64,000 bases of DNA from Humulus lupulus (Eukaryota > Streptophyta > Magnoliopsida > Rosales > Cannabaceae): assembly GCF_963169125.1 (NCBI RefSeq), contig NC_084794.1:108724358-108788357 (forward strand), written 5' to 3'. Under the pieces are notes generated by a model. The model saw nothing but the letters and a program-made list of their open reading frames with translations, did no database searches and was not told where the DNA came from. The number at the start of each line of letters is the position of its first letter. Position 1 is the stretch's first letter. Shown here piece after piece: positions 12,102-22,815 of the stretch. The translations under genes were made by a program, and so were the position numbers.

Positions 12102-15100
12102 TCAGAACAAGAGAAGAGCAGAAAGGAGCATAGCTAAGCTCAATAGAAACGAGCCAGCAGCAATCATAGGCTGTGCATTGCGAGATGTTGGTGCCACTGC
12201 TGTAGAGTTGGGCGTAGAAACTGAACTGGTTGGTGAGACAGGAGGCAAAGGCGGCTCCAACACATCATCCAATGTCAATACTGGGTTTGGTGCCTCAGAT
12301 GGTGGCATATCAGGAGGGCTGATGAGTTGTATGAGACTGCCAGGCTGAGCGGGGCTCATGTAAACAGGTGTATTGTCACCTAGACCCAAACATCGGTTTC
12401 CTGTATTAGTTTCAAGCACCCTCAGTTAGCTCAATTTCTCTCCAAATACTAACCAAAAAGAAGGATGCTATACTTTTCCATCTTTTACTTTGTTTCCTGC
12501 TAACCTTTATTTGTATATAAAACATCAGCATTGGCCTTTACTTGTTCTCTAAAATAAGATTAAATACATCGACCTGCCATTATATCCTATGACACAGGTA
12601 GTGCATTACAGGTGATTTTTTATTTATCCCGATGATATAGCGTTTGGTATTGAATCAAGGCAAAATGATTTCAAAAATTTAGATATAAAAATCAACTGAC
12701 TAGTAAAAACGCTGATGGTCAAAAAAAGCATAAACATGGGCTTGCATCACTCAAACTATGGAAAGAGGAAATCTAAATAATTTTTGTAGAACTATGTACT
12801 TACTTTTGTATCTAGCAGCTGTTTTAGGAAAGTCTGTGATTACACCGTCAATACTGGCTCCCATGACATAGGAATTTATTTCCACAGTTGCATCAGAGAA
12901 GAAGTCCCATGCTTGAGAAACAAACTCGTTGCTGAAGGTTTCGACGTAAACAGAAAGGTTCTTTGTCTGAAGCTTACTAACAACATCTGTACTACCGGTC
13001 AAAAATAACTTAGTATCTGGGAAGACAGAGGCCTTGTCAACAACCACAGAGTCAGCAAATGACTTGATGTCCTTCAAGGAGCCATCATCAAGACTTCGGA
13101 TTTTCTCTTCAATCTTGTACACGAGTTCATAATTATTTTTGCCTAGGAACTTTGATAGAACAGAACTATTAGTAGACTGAATCATAACTTTTAGGGCTGT
13201 TTGATTGTTGAAGTTGGCTTCGCTCAGGGAACTAATGACTGCTTCAGTTACGCTTAAGCCCTGCTCTTTTGCTAGATAGGCTGCATGCTGAAAGAAAATA
13301 ATGAAAAAAAAACAGAAACAATCATTATAAAACAAATTTTGAATTAGGATCCGCTTTGGGATGCATCTATCACTCTGATCTGAAGTCAACCAGGCATTCT
13401 TTCTTGTTAAATAATATTTTTCACCTCACATTTTTATTTTATCTTTCAATGTTTTAATACCCCTTTTAAGAAAACCATCCGTCCTGAAAAATCAAAGTAG
13501 ACATGGCAAAATACTCACCTCTATGCTGATCAAGATGCCAGTAAGAGAGCTTGATTTCTTTGTCATGGCCAAAAAATCAGACAATGACACAAAATTGCCA
13601 TCATTCATGTTCCTTGGATTCCGGTACAGTGTGAGGGACGAATAGGGGCTTGATATAATAGCTACATGTAAGCAGAAAATTAATATATACATAGGTTTTA
13701 AATAATTTTGCAAGACGAGATCTTCTGCATCAATTAGTGTCAAGGAAATACTATACCAATATGCTACATAAATAGCCCATCTTATATCTAAGAACAAACT
13801 AAGAGGTGAATCAAGCACATAGCTTGCTCTAATTTCACCCTATCCAGCTGATAAGAATACCAAAGATAGAAACATTAGTAAAGTTTTAAAAAATTTCAGG
13901 TGATACCAGTGGTAGCTTTTGAATAAACACGAAGCTTAAATGGATTCCACTATTTACATGATTACAAAGACAGCAATTCTGGAGTCGTAATAAATATTTT
14001 TTTAAATGACAATATTTATAAGTTGGTAATTACTCAACGATGATAAAATTTCAAAAATACTACACCTAAATGAGTATGCACATGAGAATTGGTTTGAACT
14101 TACGTTTTAAAGTTTGAATTTGATCCCATGTCATGTTGAAGGCAAATATTCCAATGCCAGCCTTAATCTGTGGAATACTTGTTGTAAGGTTGCTAAAATC
14201 AGACTGAGCCACATCTGTGCTATCTATTAGATTTATAGAGCTTAAGCAAAATGGTATCCCATCCTTTGACATTTGGACTGGACAGTCAACTACATCCACG
14301 CCATCATCAATTGCCTTGGAGTAAGCCTTGTCAGTACAACCTGGATAGTCTCCACTGGCTCCACATTTTGAAATAACCAAAGGCTTTGCTGGAGCAAGAC
14401 AAAATGCAAAACAGGTTAGAAATGAAATAAAAAGTGACAAAACTCAAAATTTAATTAGAAGAAACAAAGACAGTGGTATACCTTGTTCTGTGGCATTTTT
14501 GCCAAGGTGAGCAAAGCAATCTGCAGTTTTAAAGAGAAGTCAACAGTTTGAAATAGATAAAAAAAAATTTTTTAAAAATGGTCATGTTCCATAGAGAAAC
14601 AAGAAGGTTTCACCTAGTGGTTTTCTGAGATTCTTCCCATTATGGAATAGGTAATGAGTAAAACTTCTTGCCTCTAGTCAAACTATAAGTATTGTTCTTA
14701 CTTTTTAAAATAGCCATGAAAAGAATTTATCATTAGATAAGCCAAATTCTTGTGGCAGAAACACTACATTACCTATGGCTGCTGATGGAGTTATTGGAAA
14801 ATCAGTTAGCACACCATCAACGCTGAAGTCACCATTGTCAATGAAGTTTAGGTACTCAGCTACTGGATCATAACTATAATTATAGCTCAAAGGAATGTCA
14901 CTCGCAAACTCTGATGCATATATTTCCAACCCTTCTTTGTGAGCATCTGAGACAAGAGAAGTATGTGGTTCCAAATAAGATTTTGTATCAATAGGCCATA
15001 TGTAATCTTTGGGGACAATAATTCCAGAGGCAAATGTCTTGATCCTTGTAAGATTCTTCATGAGAGAACCATATGTCTGGTTTGTTGAAGGCTCAATCTC

Positions 15101-16745
15101 ATCTTGTCCAAGAAATCGAAACACCAGCTTTGTCACATTTGTATTGAGTCTTGCTCTAATACTGTTCAGGAAACCCAACTCTGTCGATGAGATATAATTG
15201 ATCACTACTCTTTTAGATAAAGAGAGTACATAGTTTCTCATACTTAAATTCTGTTGCTTGAAGAATGCATCATGCTGCAAAAACAGGAGAGATGATATGG
15301 TTCAAACTGTTATGGTAAACCAGAAACTGTATACCCAAAGAAGCAGCTGGTTAAAGTGGGCAAAAATGCGTCGTCTCAAGTACCTGAATATTCAACCATA
15401 TGCCTGGTGGTTTCAATTGTTTAGCCATCTCATCAACTGTGAGAATTTGAAATAAATTTCCATCGAATCTAGGAGAGCGAGAATAGATTCCTTGACTAAC
15501 TGTGAGGATAACAAACAAAACATAAGTTAGAAGAGTTTCTCAACAACCCATCTTCAACAAATATGGACTACACCGTTCAATCAAGTCGTACTATCCAAGA
15601 GTAACGGGACAATTAGAATAAAATAAGATCTCAACGATAGCAAAAGCATCCATTATCCATGTGAATGGAAAGAGTTAGATGGACTAGGAATTATGAATAA
15701 TTAATTGATCATAATAATATGAATTTGTATATGGTTTGCATGAAAGAATTTGGAAAAATAAGTAACAACAATTATAATAATCTCAACCAATGAGATGATG
15801 TGGGAAAAAAAAGTGTTCATAAAGATCTCAATCCTCCCTTTGCAACCCAAGTATTCCAGATTTTTTCTTTTGTAAAAAAGACATTATTAATAAATCTAAA
15901 TGAAACTTTTAACATATAAAGATAACCACCACCAACAAAAATATCATAAACTGCGACTATAAGCATGGAAATCTAGGTATGAAAATTTATTCACAACTTG
16001 AAAATACCTTGAATAAATAAATCCCATTTGTTTAGCAAAATATACAGTGTTAGACAGCCAAAAGATACATGTCAAGAATAGTTTATACTTACTGCTGACA
16101 GTGGCTAGCTCTTTAAGAGTGAAGTCCACCGAGAACCATCCTCTGGTAGATTTCCCATCAATAACGTACTCTTTATCCCTCTTATTGAAGACATATGCAA
16201 TATCAGTGCCATTGTCTAACTTGACATCTGAAGCGCAAATTCCTGCAGCATCTTTTGTTAATTGAACATCACACCACAACACCACATTGGGTAGGCTAGT
16301 TATCAATGCTAAGCTGTACGCAACATAGCTGTAACCAGGCAATGTCCCGGAAAATCCACCATGGGCTATGACCAGAGGTGAGTCCCCTGGAAATAAAATA
16401 ACAAAAATAGAGATCAATAGCTGAGCTCGTAAAACAAGATATCACATAGAAACAAGCAGCTTCTAGATTATCATGTCAGCCGTTTCAAATTCATTTTTGT
16501 AAATCGATCAACTACATTCCATAATATATATATTTTTTCCTTATTTCATCTTTCCACGGGTTTCTCAGCATCCAAACATAGTTTCCCACCAAAGAACAAT
16601 CTATCCTTGAAGTACAGAGCTATAAAAACAAAATACCGCTAAGTGTTTGCCATGGACTCTTGGGACTCGATTTCTGAGCAGAGACCGAAGCTGCAACCAA
16701 GCTAAAAAGAAGAGCAACTGAAACTAGAGCGCGTGAGTCACACAT
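12102..16745 (-). CDS. GDPDL: glycerophosphodiester phosphodiesterase-like protein, GPI-anchored (GDPDL / SHV3-SVL family)
   Basis: Nine exons can be traced on the minus strand: 16745-16637, 16386-16093, 15499-15384, 15274-14773, 14520-14482, 14388-14104, 13661-13519, 13287-12804, 12400-12102. All eight introns are GT-AG, and the exons add to 2,271 bp, exactly 756 codons plus stop, the usual family length. Residues 1-23 form a signal peptide. Two tandem GDPD-like domains follow: about 40-345 (HGGFSG at 45, WCDVQLTKD, ending [13 protein letters not shown]) and about 355-660 ([44 protein letters not shown]). Then comes a Pro/Ser/Thr-rich stretch and a hydrophobic tail (about 738-756) typical of a GPI signal. 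Several N-glycosylation sites (NGT, NQT, NLT, NAT) suit an exported protein. The family acts at the cell surface and affects wall organisation in plants. Catalytic activity is uncertain because domain 2 lacks the usual His. Which paralogue this is cannot be decided. Confidence 0.95.
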
Positions 16746-16870
16746 TGCCAGAAAGTGGACCTCGGCAGCGAATCAGATGAGCTTCTGCAACTCCCGACGA
16801 TCTCTGCCGTCGAAGCTTCAGGTTTTCTCGTAGAATGTGTGAGGCTTGGTCACAGAGATTAACAAAAATG

Positions 16871-16878
16871 TATATAAA
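16871..16878 (-). promoter_or_regulatory. TATA box of the GDPDL gene
   Basis: TTTATATAC on the minus strand, about 125 bp upstream of the ATG at 16745. A start about 30 bp downstream would give a 5' untranslated region of roughly 95 bp. Confidence 0.6.
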
Positions 16879-17348
16879 GAAAGAATGGAACTGTGAACCA
16901 AAGTTAGCCTAGTCAAGCCGATGATTGGACGACAGCTCTTGGTGGGGGCAGGGGCACAATCACAATCTGGCAAGTGACGACGTGACAGTCAGTTATTGGT
17001 TAGCATCCTTGAGGTCAACAGAATGCCCATGAAGAGTCGTACTCTACGTGGGAACTACTTACATCATATTCTTTTTTCGATTGGGAATACTCAAATCTAC
17101 AGTTGGCAACTAGATTTGACAAGACCGTGAACTCAATCTCAATCTCCCTTTTCTGTTCTTTTTTGAAATGGTCCATATCTCCGGATTGTTTTTTTTTTTA
17201 AGGAATCCATCTCCACCAAAACTTTAAAAAAAATAAAAATTAACTATTCATATTATTTATAGATATGAATAAATATCTATTCATTTAAATTTATAATTTA
17301 TTAATGTCACATGCAATTTTTATACCATCTAAATTTAGTTAAGTGGGA
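16879..17348. other. upstream region of the GDPDL gene
   Basis: No gene. It presumably holds the proximal promoter; no cis-element can be named with confidence. It ends at the target duplication of the foldback element. Confidence 0.4.
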
Positions 17349-17639
17349 GGGAAATTTCATATTATACCCATGATAATTTAGTAAAAATTTTTAATAGACC
17401 AATATAAATTACTATCTTCAATATATAACAATTTTAATTTTTTAGACAAAAATACTCCTAACATTCAAACACTTATTTTCTCTCTCAATCTGAACTCTCT
17501 CTCTAATATTTCTCACTTTCTCTTTCATTCTAATTTTGTAGATCTCGAAAAAAATTCCAAAATTTAAAATAAATTCATCTGAAACTGACATTTGAGTTAA
17601 AAAATATAAACCTCCAAAGTTTTTGTCAAATTTCATGAT

Positions 17640-18352
17640 AGAGCATTGATTTTGCATCGAAATTGTATCGAAAAAACATCGTTTTGACCAAAAATTAAGT
17701 TTTCATGATTGTATCGCAACAACATCGAAACACCATCGATTTTGCATCGAAAAGTCATTGTTTTGGCCAAAAACCAAAATTTCATGATTGCATCACAAGA
17801 GCATCAAAGCACTATCGATTTTACATCGAAATTGCATCGAAATACCATAAAAAAAGCATCTAAATTGCATTAGAACCATGTTTTTTTGATGCAATTCGAT
17901 GCTCTTGCGATGCAATCATGAAACTTGATTTTTGGAAAAAACAATATTTTTTCGATGCAAAATCGATGGTGTTTGATATTCTTGCGATGCAAACATGAAA
18001 ACTTGATTTTTCGTTAAAACGATGCTTTTTCGATGCAAAATTGATAGTACATCAATGATGTTTCGATGCAAAATCGATGGTGTTTCGATGATGTTGCGAT
18101 GCAATCATGAAAACTTGATTTTTGGCCAAAATGATGCTTTTTCGATGAAAAATCGATGGTGTTTCGATGCTCTTGCGATGCAATCATAAAAACTTATTTT
18201 TTGGCCAAAACGATGCTTTTTCGATGCAAAATCGATGGTGCATCGATGATGTTTCGATGCAAAAACGATGATATTTCGATGCTGTTGCGATGCAATCATA
18301 AAATTTTGATTTTTGGCCAAAACGATACTTTTTCGATGCAATTTCGATGTAA
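17640..18352. repeat. inverted minisatellite arms of the foldback element
   Basis: Right arm (about 17886-18352): four to five tandem units of roughly 75-110 bp. Each runs from CATGAAAACTTGATTTTTGG through a CGATGCTTTTTCGATG block, CAAAATCGATGGTG and GCGATGCAATCAT. Left arm (about 17640-17880): two inverted copies of the same unit. The centre of symmetry is near 17880. Apparent short reading frames here are repeat translations and not genes. Confidence 0.85.
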
Positions 18353-18474
18353 AATCAATGCTTTGTCATTAAATTTGACGAAAACTTTGGAGTTTCATAT
18401 TTTTTCACTCAAATATCTGTTTCAAATAATTTTTTTTTAAGTTTAGAATTTTTTCCAGATCTACAATATTAGAA

Positions 18475-18500
18475 TGAGAGAGAGAGAGAGAGAGTGAGAG
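18475..18500. repeat. (GA)n microsatellite
   Basis: Run of GA dinucleotides (GAGAGAGAGAG) inside the right arm of the foldback element; the left arm has the corresponding imperfect TCTCTC stretch near 17470-17525. Confidence 0.8.
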
Positions 18501-18789
18501 ATGTTAGATTCAGATTGAGAGAGAAAATGAGTGTTTGAATGTTAGATGTATTTTTGTCTAAAAAATTAAAATTGACATGTATTTGGGATAATAACTTATG
18601 TTGGTATATTAAAAAATTTCACTAAGTTATCATGCATATACCATAAAATTTACCAAGTGGGATTACTTTATTTTTACAAGTGGTTTAAATATTGCCATAT
18701 AATTGTATGTATTTTGAACGAGCTTTCACTATTTTTTTTTCTTTTTGTTTCAGTGTGGCTATAATTTTGGTAAGATATCATTGTTTTTA

Positions 18790-19153
18790 GGGTTTATACA
18801 TTTTTAGACCCTGTGTTTTTCACCATTATCTGTTTGGACCCTGTGTTTTGATAAATTAATTTTTGGACCCTATGTTTTGTAAAATAGTTAAAATAGAACC
18901 CTAAACTCGATTGTGGTCAATGTTTTCTCAACTAAAATCACAAATAATTTATCAAACTAACAATTCAGAACAAAAATAAAATCATTCTGCTTAAAAACTA
19001 TGTTGTTATATTCAATTTTTTCTTTATCAAAATTGAGTTCAGGGTTCTATTTTAACCTTTTTATAAACACATAGGGTTCAAAAAGTAATTTGTCAAAACA
19101 CAGGATCCAAACAGGTAATGAAGAAAAACACAGGCTCCAAAAAGGTATAAACC
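18790..19153. mobile_element. palindromic Mutator-like MITE, 364 bp
   Basis: Left end GGGTTTATACATTTTTAGAC and right end (other strand) GGTTTATACCTTTTTGGAGC begin long inverted repeats that share three tandem 'GGACCCTGTGTTTT'-like blocks. The ten bases ATTGTTTTTA flank both ends exactly (18780-18789 and 19154-19163). A 9-10 bp duplication and long inverted ends point to a Mutator-type, non-autonomous element. Non-coding. Confidence 0.85.
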
Positions 19154-19163
19154 ATTGTTTTTA

Positions 19164-20830
19164 TCATGTTATTAATATAGTTTTTTTTTTTCAATTCAAA
19201 GTAATAATTAAAATTATATTTACAAATGTAAAAATTTAATTAACTATTTATTTATTAAAGTAGTAAATTATGTGGTGTAAATCTCTAGATTATTTTGTTT
19301 TTGCACTTTAGTCTTAATTTATATTTTTAATAAATTATTAATATTATTATTTATTAAATCAATTAGTCTTCGTATATAATTTATTTAGTTTTGTTAAAAT
19401 ACTCCAACTAATATGTTTATAGTCTAAAGAAATAAATGAGTTCCTACTCACCTAGTTTATTTAAATGGAGAAGTGTTGTCACGAAAAACATGTAAATTAT
19501 ATAATTTACATGTTCAAATAAACTATAAATTCAGATTATTTTATCACCCACTACAAAAGAATATATCAAACAAAGACCCAAGACTGTAAAACTACTTTCT
19601 AACTAGTTGCAATATATATATATATATATATATATATATTTCTTTTAGAGAAGAACCTAAAAGAGTCCTAATCGTTATTGTTGTACTTTGATTTTTCCAT
19701 CTTTCTCATTTCTAAATCCTTTTGGGAAATTTATTATAATTTTCATTAGAAGAAATGAGAGAAGAAATAAAAGTTACTAAAAAGGGAGAAAATCGTGACG
19801 ATTGAACTAAAACTGGTTTTTTTCTTCATTTTCACTTGAATAATCACAAAAAATGTTTTTACATTATAATTCCTTTTTTTTTTTTGGACATTGGAGAGGA
19901 GAATTGGGACTTTCTATTTATGAGGAGAGATATAATATCATTAAGCTATGATTATGAGGACCCCTTTATACATTTATTGGTTATCGTAACTCACAATATT
20001 ACAATTTTTTTAAATGACAGTAATACATGCTTTAGTTTTTTTTTTTTTAATAATACGAACTTTAGTTATGTATTATTTCCAAATGAAAATTCTTTTACTT
20101 TTCTTTTTTTTTCTATATGAAATATAAATCTTTAATTTTCTATCCATAGAACATATATGGTATTCAAACTACATTATTTTTTGTAGTAGTTAATTTTAAA
20201 TATATATTTAAACTATTAATTAATCAAAACCTAACTCTAATTGGAACGTAATTAGTAATTCATATAAAAAAATTAATCGTTTGTCACCATCCCAGTTAGA
20301 GAGCTATAATGCTATTGTATATTAATCTTATCATATATATTTCCATTATACTGATTGTAACTTAACGCAAGTATTGTTTAAACTTAAAAGTCAAATATCC
20401 ATTTAATTAACATTCAGTTGAATCTAAAACTTGGCCAAATAACTTACGAGACTAAAATAATCCAACACCAACAACTATTAATTGTCTTTTGTAATTGTCT
20501 TCTAGTTATTAAATAGATATACGCAAGAGATATAATTAGTGTTAAAAATATTTTAATAGTTTAGGACTTTGTGTACCTTACCTAATTCATCGATCTAATG
20601 TGTAAGATAAGCTTAAGAATGTCTTAGCATGGCAATAAGTCAATAAAACCTAAAAGAAGTAGGGCAGAAGAGCAAATCAATTAACTAATGTATTATTGTT
20701 GTTGTAAATTCACCCTTAAAACACCAAACTCACAACGATCAAGAGATCAAACAATGAAACAAAATCTGAAAACCTCATACCCAAAATACACCAACAACAC
20801 ACAACAAGATGGCCTACATCTAGTTAAAGC
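19164..20830. other. AT-rich intergenic DNA
   Basis: No gene or recognisable element. It contains an (AT)n microsatellite at 19612-19640. The frame at 19836-20120 is Phe/Ile-rich low-complexity translation with no family resemblance. Confidence 0.5.
19612..19640. repeat. (AT)n microsatellite
   Basis: About 29 bp of alternating A and T. Confidence 0.95.
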
Positions 20831-21193
20831 TGTAAAGACCTGATTATACAAGACTAAAATAATGCGAAATTTTAAAAGACTTTCGTTTTCTACAGTCTTA
20901 AAAATCCATATAAAAAAACTTTTAAAAATAAAGTATGCACAAACTTAAAATATTACATGATAATTGTTCCAACATTTCAAAATGAGCCACAAGAGTTTTA
21001 AACTTCATACAAAATATCATTTCCAAAAGTCCGTATTCCCAAAGGTCAGGCAACATGTACATTCAGTAGACAGACTCCACCACTCACTGCTCCGCCTTGC
21101 CCGTACCTTTTCCTACAACATGAAGCAACAATAATACTTTGTAAGTACAACTTATACAATCATGAAGGCAAACAGATCAACCGACGGTCAATG
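20831..21193 (-). repeat. chromovirus-type LTR fragment
   Basis: It begins TGTAAAGACCTGATTATACA, like the inner LTR end at 42344 (TGTAATGACCTGACTAATTC). It continues with the same arrangement: an AT-rich block, then a C-rich stretch GCCTTGCCCGTACC comparable to GCCTTCCAAGTT/CCTGCACC in that LTR. Only the 3' end of the LTR is present; it stops at the CACTA-like end at 21194. Confidence 0.5.
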
Positions 21194-21830
21194 ACACAAC
21201 AAGAAAATGTAATTTTTATGACGATATTATAGACGACGAACATATTTCACCGCAATTAATACCATGCAGCGAAAGTAGTTCTTTGCTGCAAATAAATGTC
21301 CCCAAAACAAATCGAGAATTATGGCTTTATTGGCGGCAAAATTTTAAAGGGGATTATATTTGCACCCTAAATTTTGATCAAGATACCCCATTTTATGAAA
21401 AATTAATAAATAATATATATTTGTATCAACTTATGCTCACATTTTTCTATTTCTTTTTCTTTTTCATATTCTAAAAATACATATAAATAATATATATTTT
21501 AAATATTTAAATAAAATACAAATTTTAACAAAAAATATATAAAAAATTGTCTACGTAAGAGTTTTTTACTAAAAAATTATACATTATTTAATAAATAAAT
21601 TATGAAAACAAAATAAAATTAAATTATTGAAATTAACAAAAAAAAAAGAATTTAAAGAATGTCAAAAAAAAAATATTGAGAAAAAGTGTTAAAAATTAAT
21701 TTGTTTTAATTAATGGGCTGCCTATATATATTTTTGGGGTGCAAATATAATGCCTTAATATTTGCAGCGAAACATTTGTCGTACATAATGGAAATAAAGG
21801 CGCAAAAAACTCGCGGGCTACACTGCATTG
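21194..21830. mobile_element. probable CACTA-type miniature element
   Basis: The left end CACAACAAGAAAATG resembles the CACTACAAGAAA ends of plant CACTA transposons. It is followed by ACGATATTATAGACGACG, a subterminal-repeat-like stretch. Inside, ATTATATTTGCACCCTAAA (about 21353) is matched inversely by TTTGGGGTGCAAATATAATG (about 21732), with further outward pairing. The matching right terminus was not found, so the right boundary is approximate. No coding capacity. Confidence 0.45.
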
Positions 21831-22815
21831 TTAGGAAACTTATACAAGATCTTTATTTATTTTCATGTAGATGTGATATTAAACAAGTTAATATGAGACA
21901 ACCTTAAACATGTTTCTAAAATTGAATTCAAAGAGAAATAATGATAAGAATACTTACATTATACGCGGCGTAATAATAGAGTCATTCCTTCAGTTTCTCT
22001 AACCCTTGTATCATTTCTGTCGCATAGTATTACCAAGAACTGAACCGTTCTTCAATTTTCTTCACAGCCTTCCAAAGTATCCTTAGAATCACCTAGACTA
22101 GAATGAGAAATTCTCAACACATGAGATAGATACAGAGAGAAGAATAATAGAAGAGAAAAATTGAGGCTTAGAAAATGACTTATGCAGTAGAGAGAATCTA
22201 AAACCTAATAGATCTTCTCAGAAACTTGTGTTTCAGAAATTTGATTTCAACTCTCACTTAACATTCCTTTTATATACTCAATTAGGCCATTTAATTTGAT
22301 TAAAAATCAATAAAATAATAGATAATATCAGCCCTAGGTCAAAATTATCATGAGCTTTAGGCCCGTGAAATTTCCCATTTGATTATAAGCCAATTAGACT
22401 TAAAATCAAGATTTGTATTATTTTCTATTGATTTAATTAATTAAATAATTATTCAAATCCTTTATCAAATTAATTATTTATAATTTGAACCTTGATTTAA
22501 ACTTATTTAATAATTTAGATACAAATTTATCTTAATTAATAAATCTACCATAATTTCTCTTTTCTTCTCTAAATTGTATAACTAAGTGAAACTATTCAAA
22601 ATTGACTTAGTCAACTTTGATAATTAAATCAATTAATTGAGACTATCTAGATGATTTTATACAAAGTACAGTGGGGACCATGGGCCTATGAAATCAAGCT
22701 CCAATAAGTTATCATAAATCTAATAAATAAATTTACTAACTTATTAATTCATAGTGACTCCACTAAAGACTCGAAATTGCACTTTTTAATTCATAGAACG
22801 TTCTATAACAAATAT
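21831..22815 (-). repeat. copia-type LTR fragment
   Basis: A TATA box on the minus strand (GTATATAAAAGG, about 22267-22278) separates a leader-like part from an AT-rich upstream part. The latter contains GACTCCACTAAAGACTCG and AAATTGCACT, similar to TTCCACTAAAAATATGAG and ATTGCACT in the copia LTR at 63469. It is probably a truncated relative of that LTR, interrupted at 22816 by the next LTR fragment. No coding sequence. Confidence 0.45.

Larger units (their letters stand above)
17349..18654. mobile_element. Mutator-like foldback element, 1.3 kb, with tandem-repeat arms
   Basis: The two halves are inverted complements over nearly the whole length. Examples are CTCCAAAGTTTTTGTCAAATTT (17613) against AAATTTGACGAAAACTTTGGAG (18371), and AACATTCAAACACTTATTTT against AAATGAGTGTTTGAATGTT. 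The outer ends are GGGAAATTTCATATTATACC and, on the other strand, GGTAAATTTTATGGTATATG. The octamer AAGTGGGA stands directly outside both ends (17341-17348 and 18655-18662), as expected for a Mutator-type duplication. No transposase is encoded. The arms are unequal, and each contains tandem units built of ATCGATG-type words. Confidence 0.8.

Noticed and set aside
17640..18352. Regularly spaced repeats resembling a CRISPR array
   Set aside because: The DNA is plant nuclear, the units are contiguous and variable in length, and the array is part of an inverted repeat with a transposon-type duplication.
17916..18440. Reading frames rich in HR, SIL and NII words on both strands
   Set aside because: They are translations of the tandem ATCGATG units of the foldback element, appear on both strands, and have no family likeness.
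19836..20120. 94-codon Phe/Ile-rich frame
   Set aside because: Low-complexity translation of poly-T stretches with no neighbouring gene signals.
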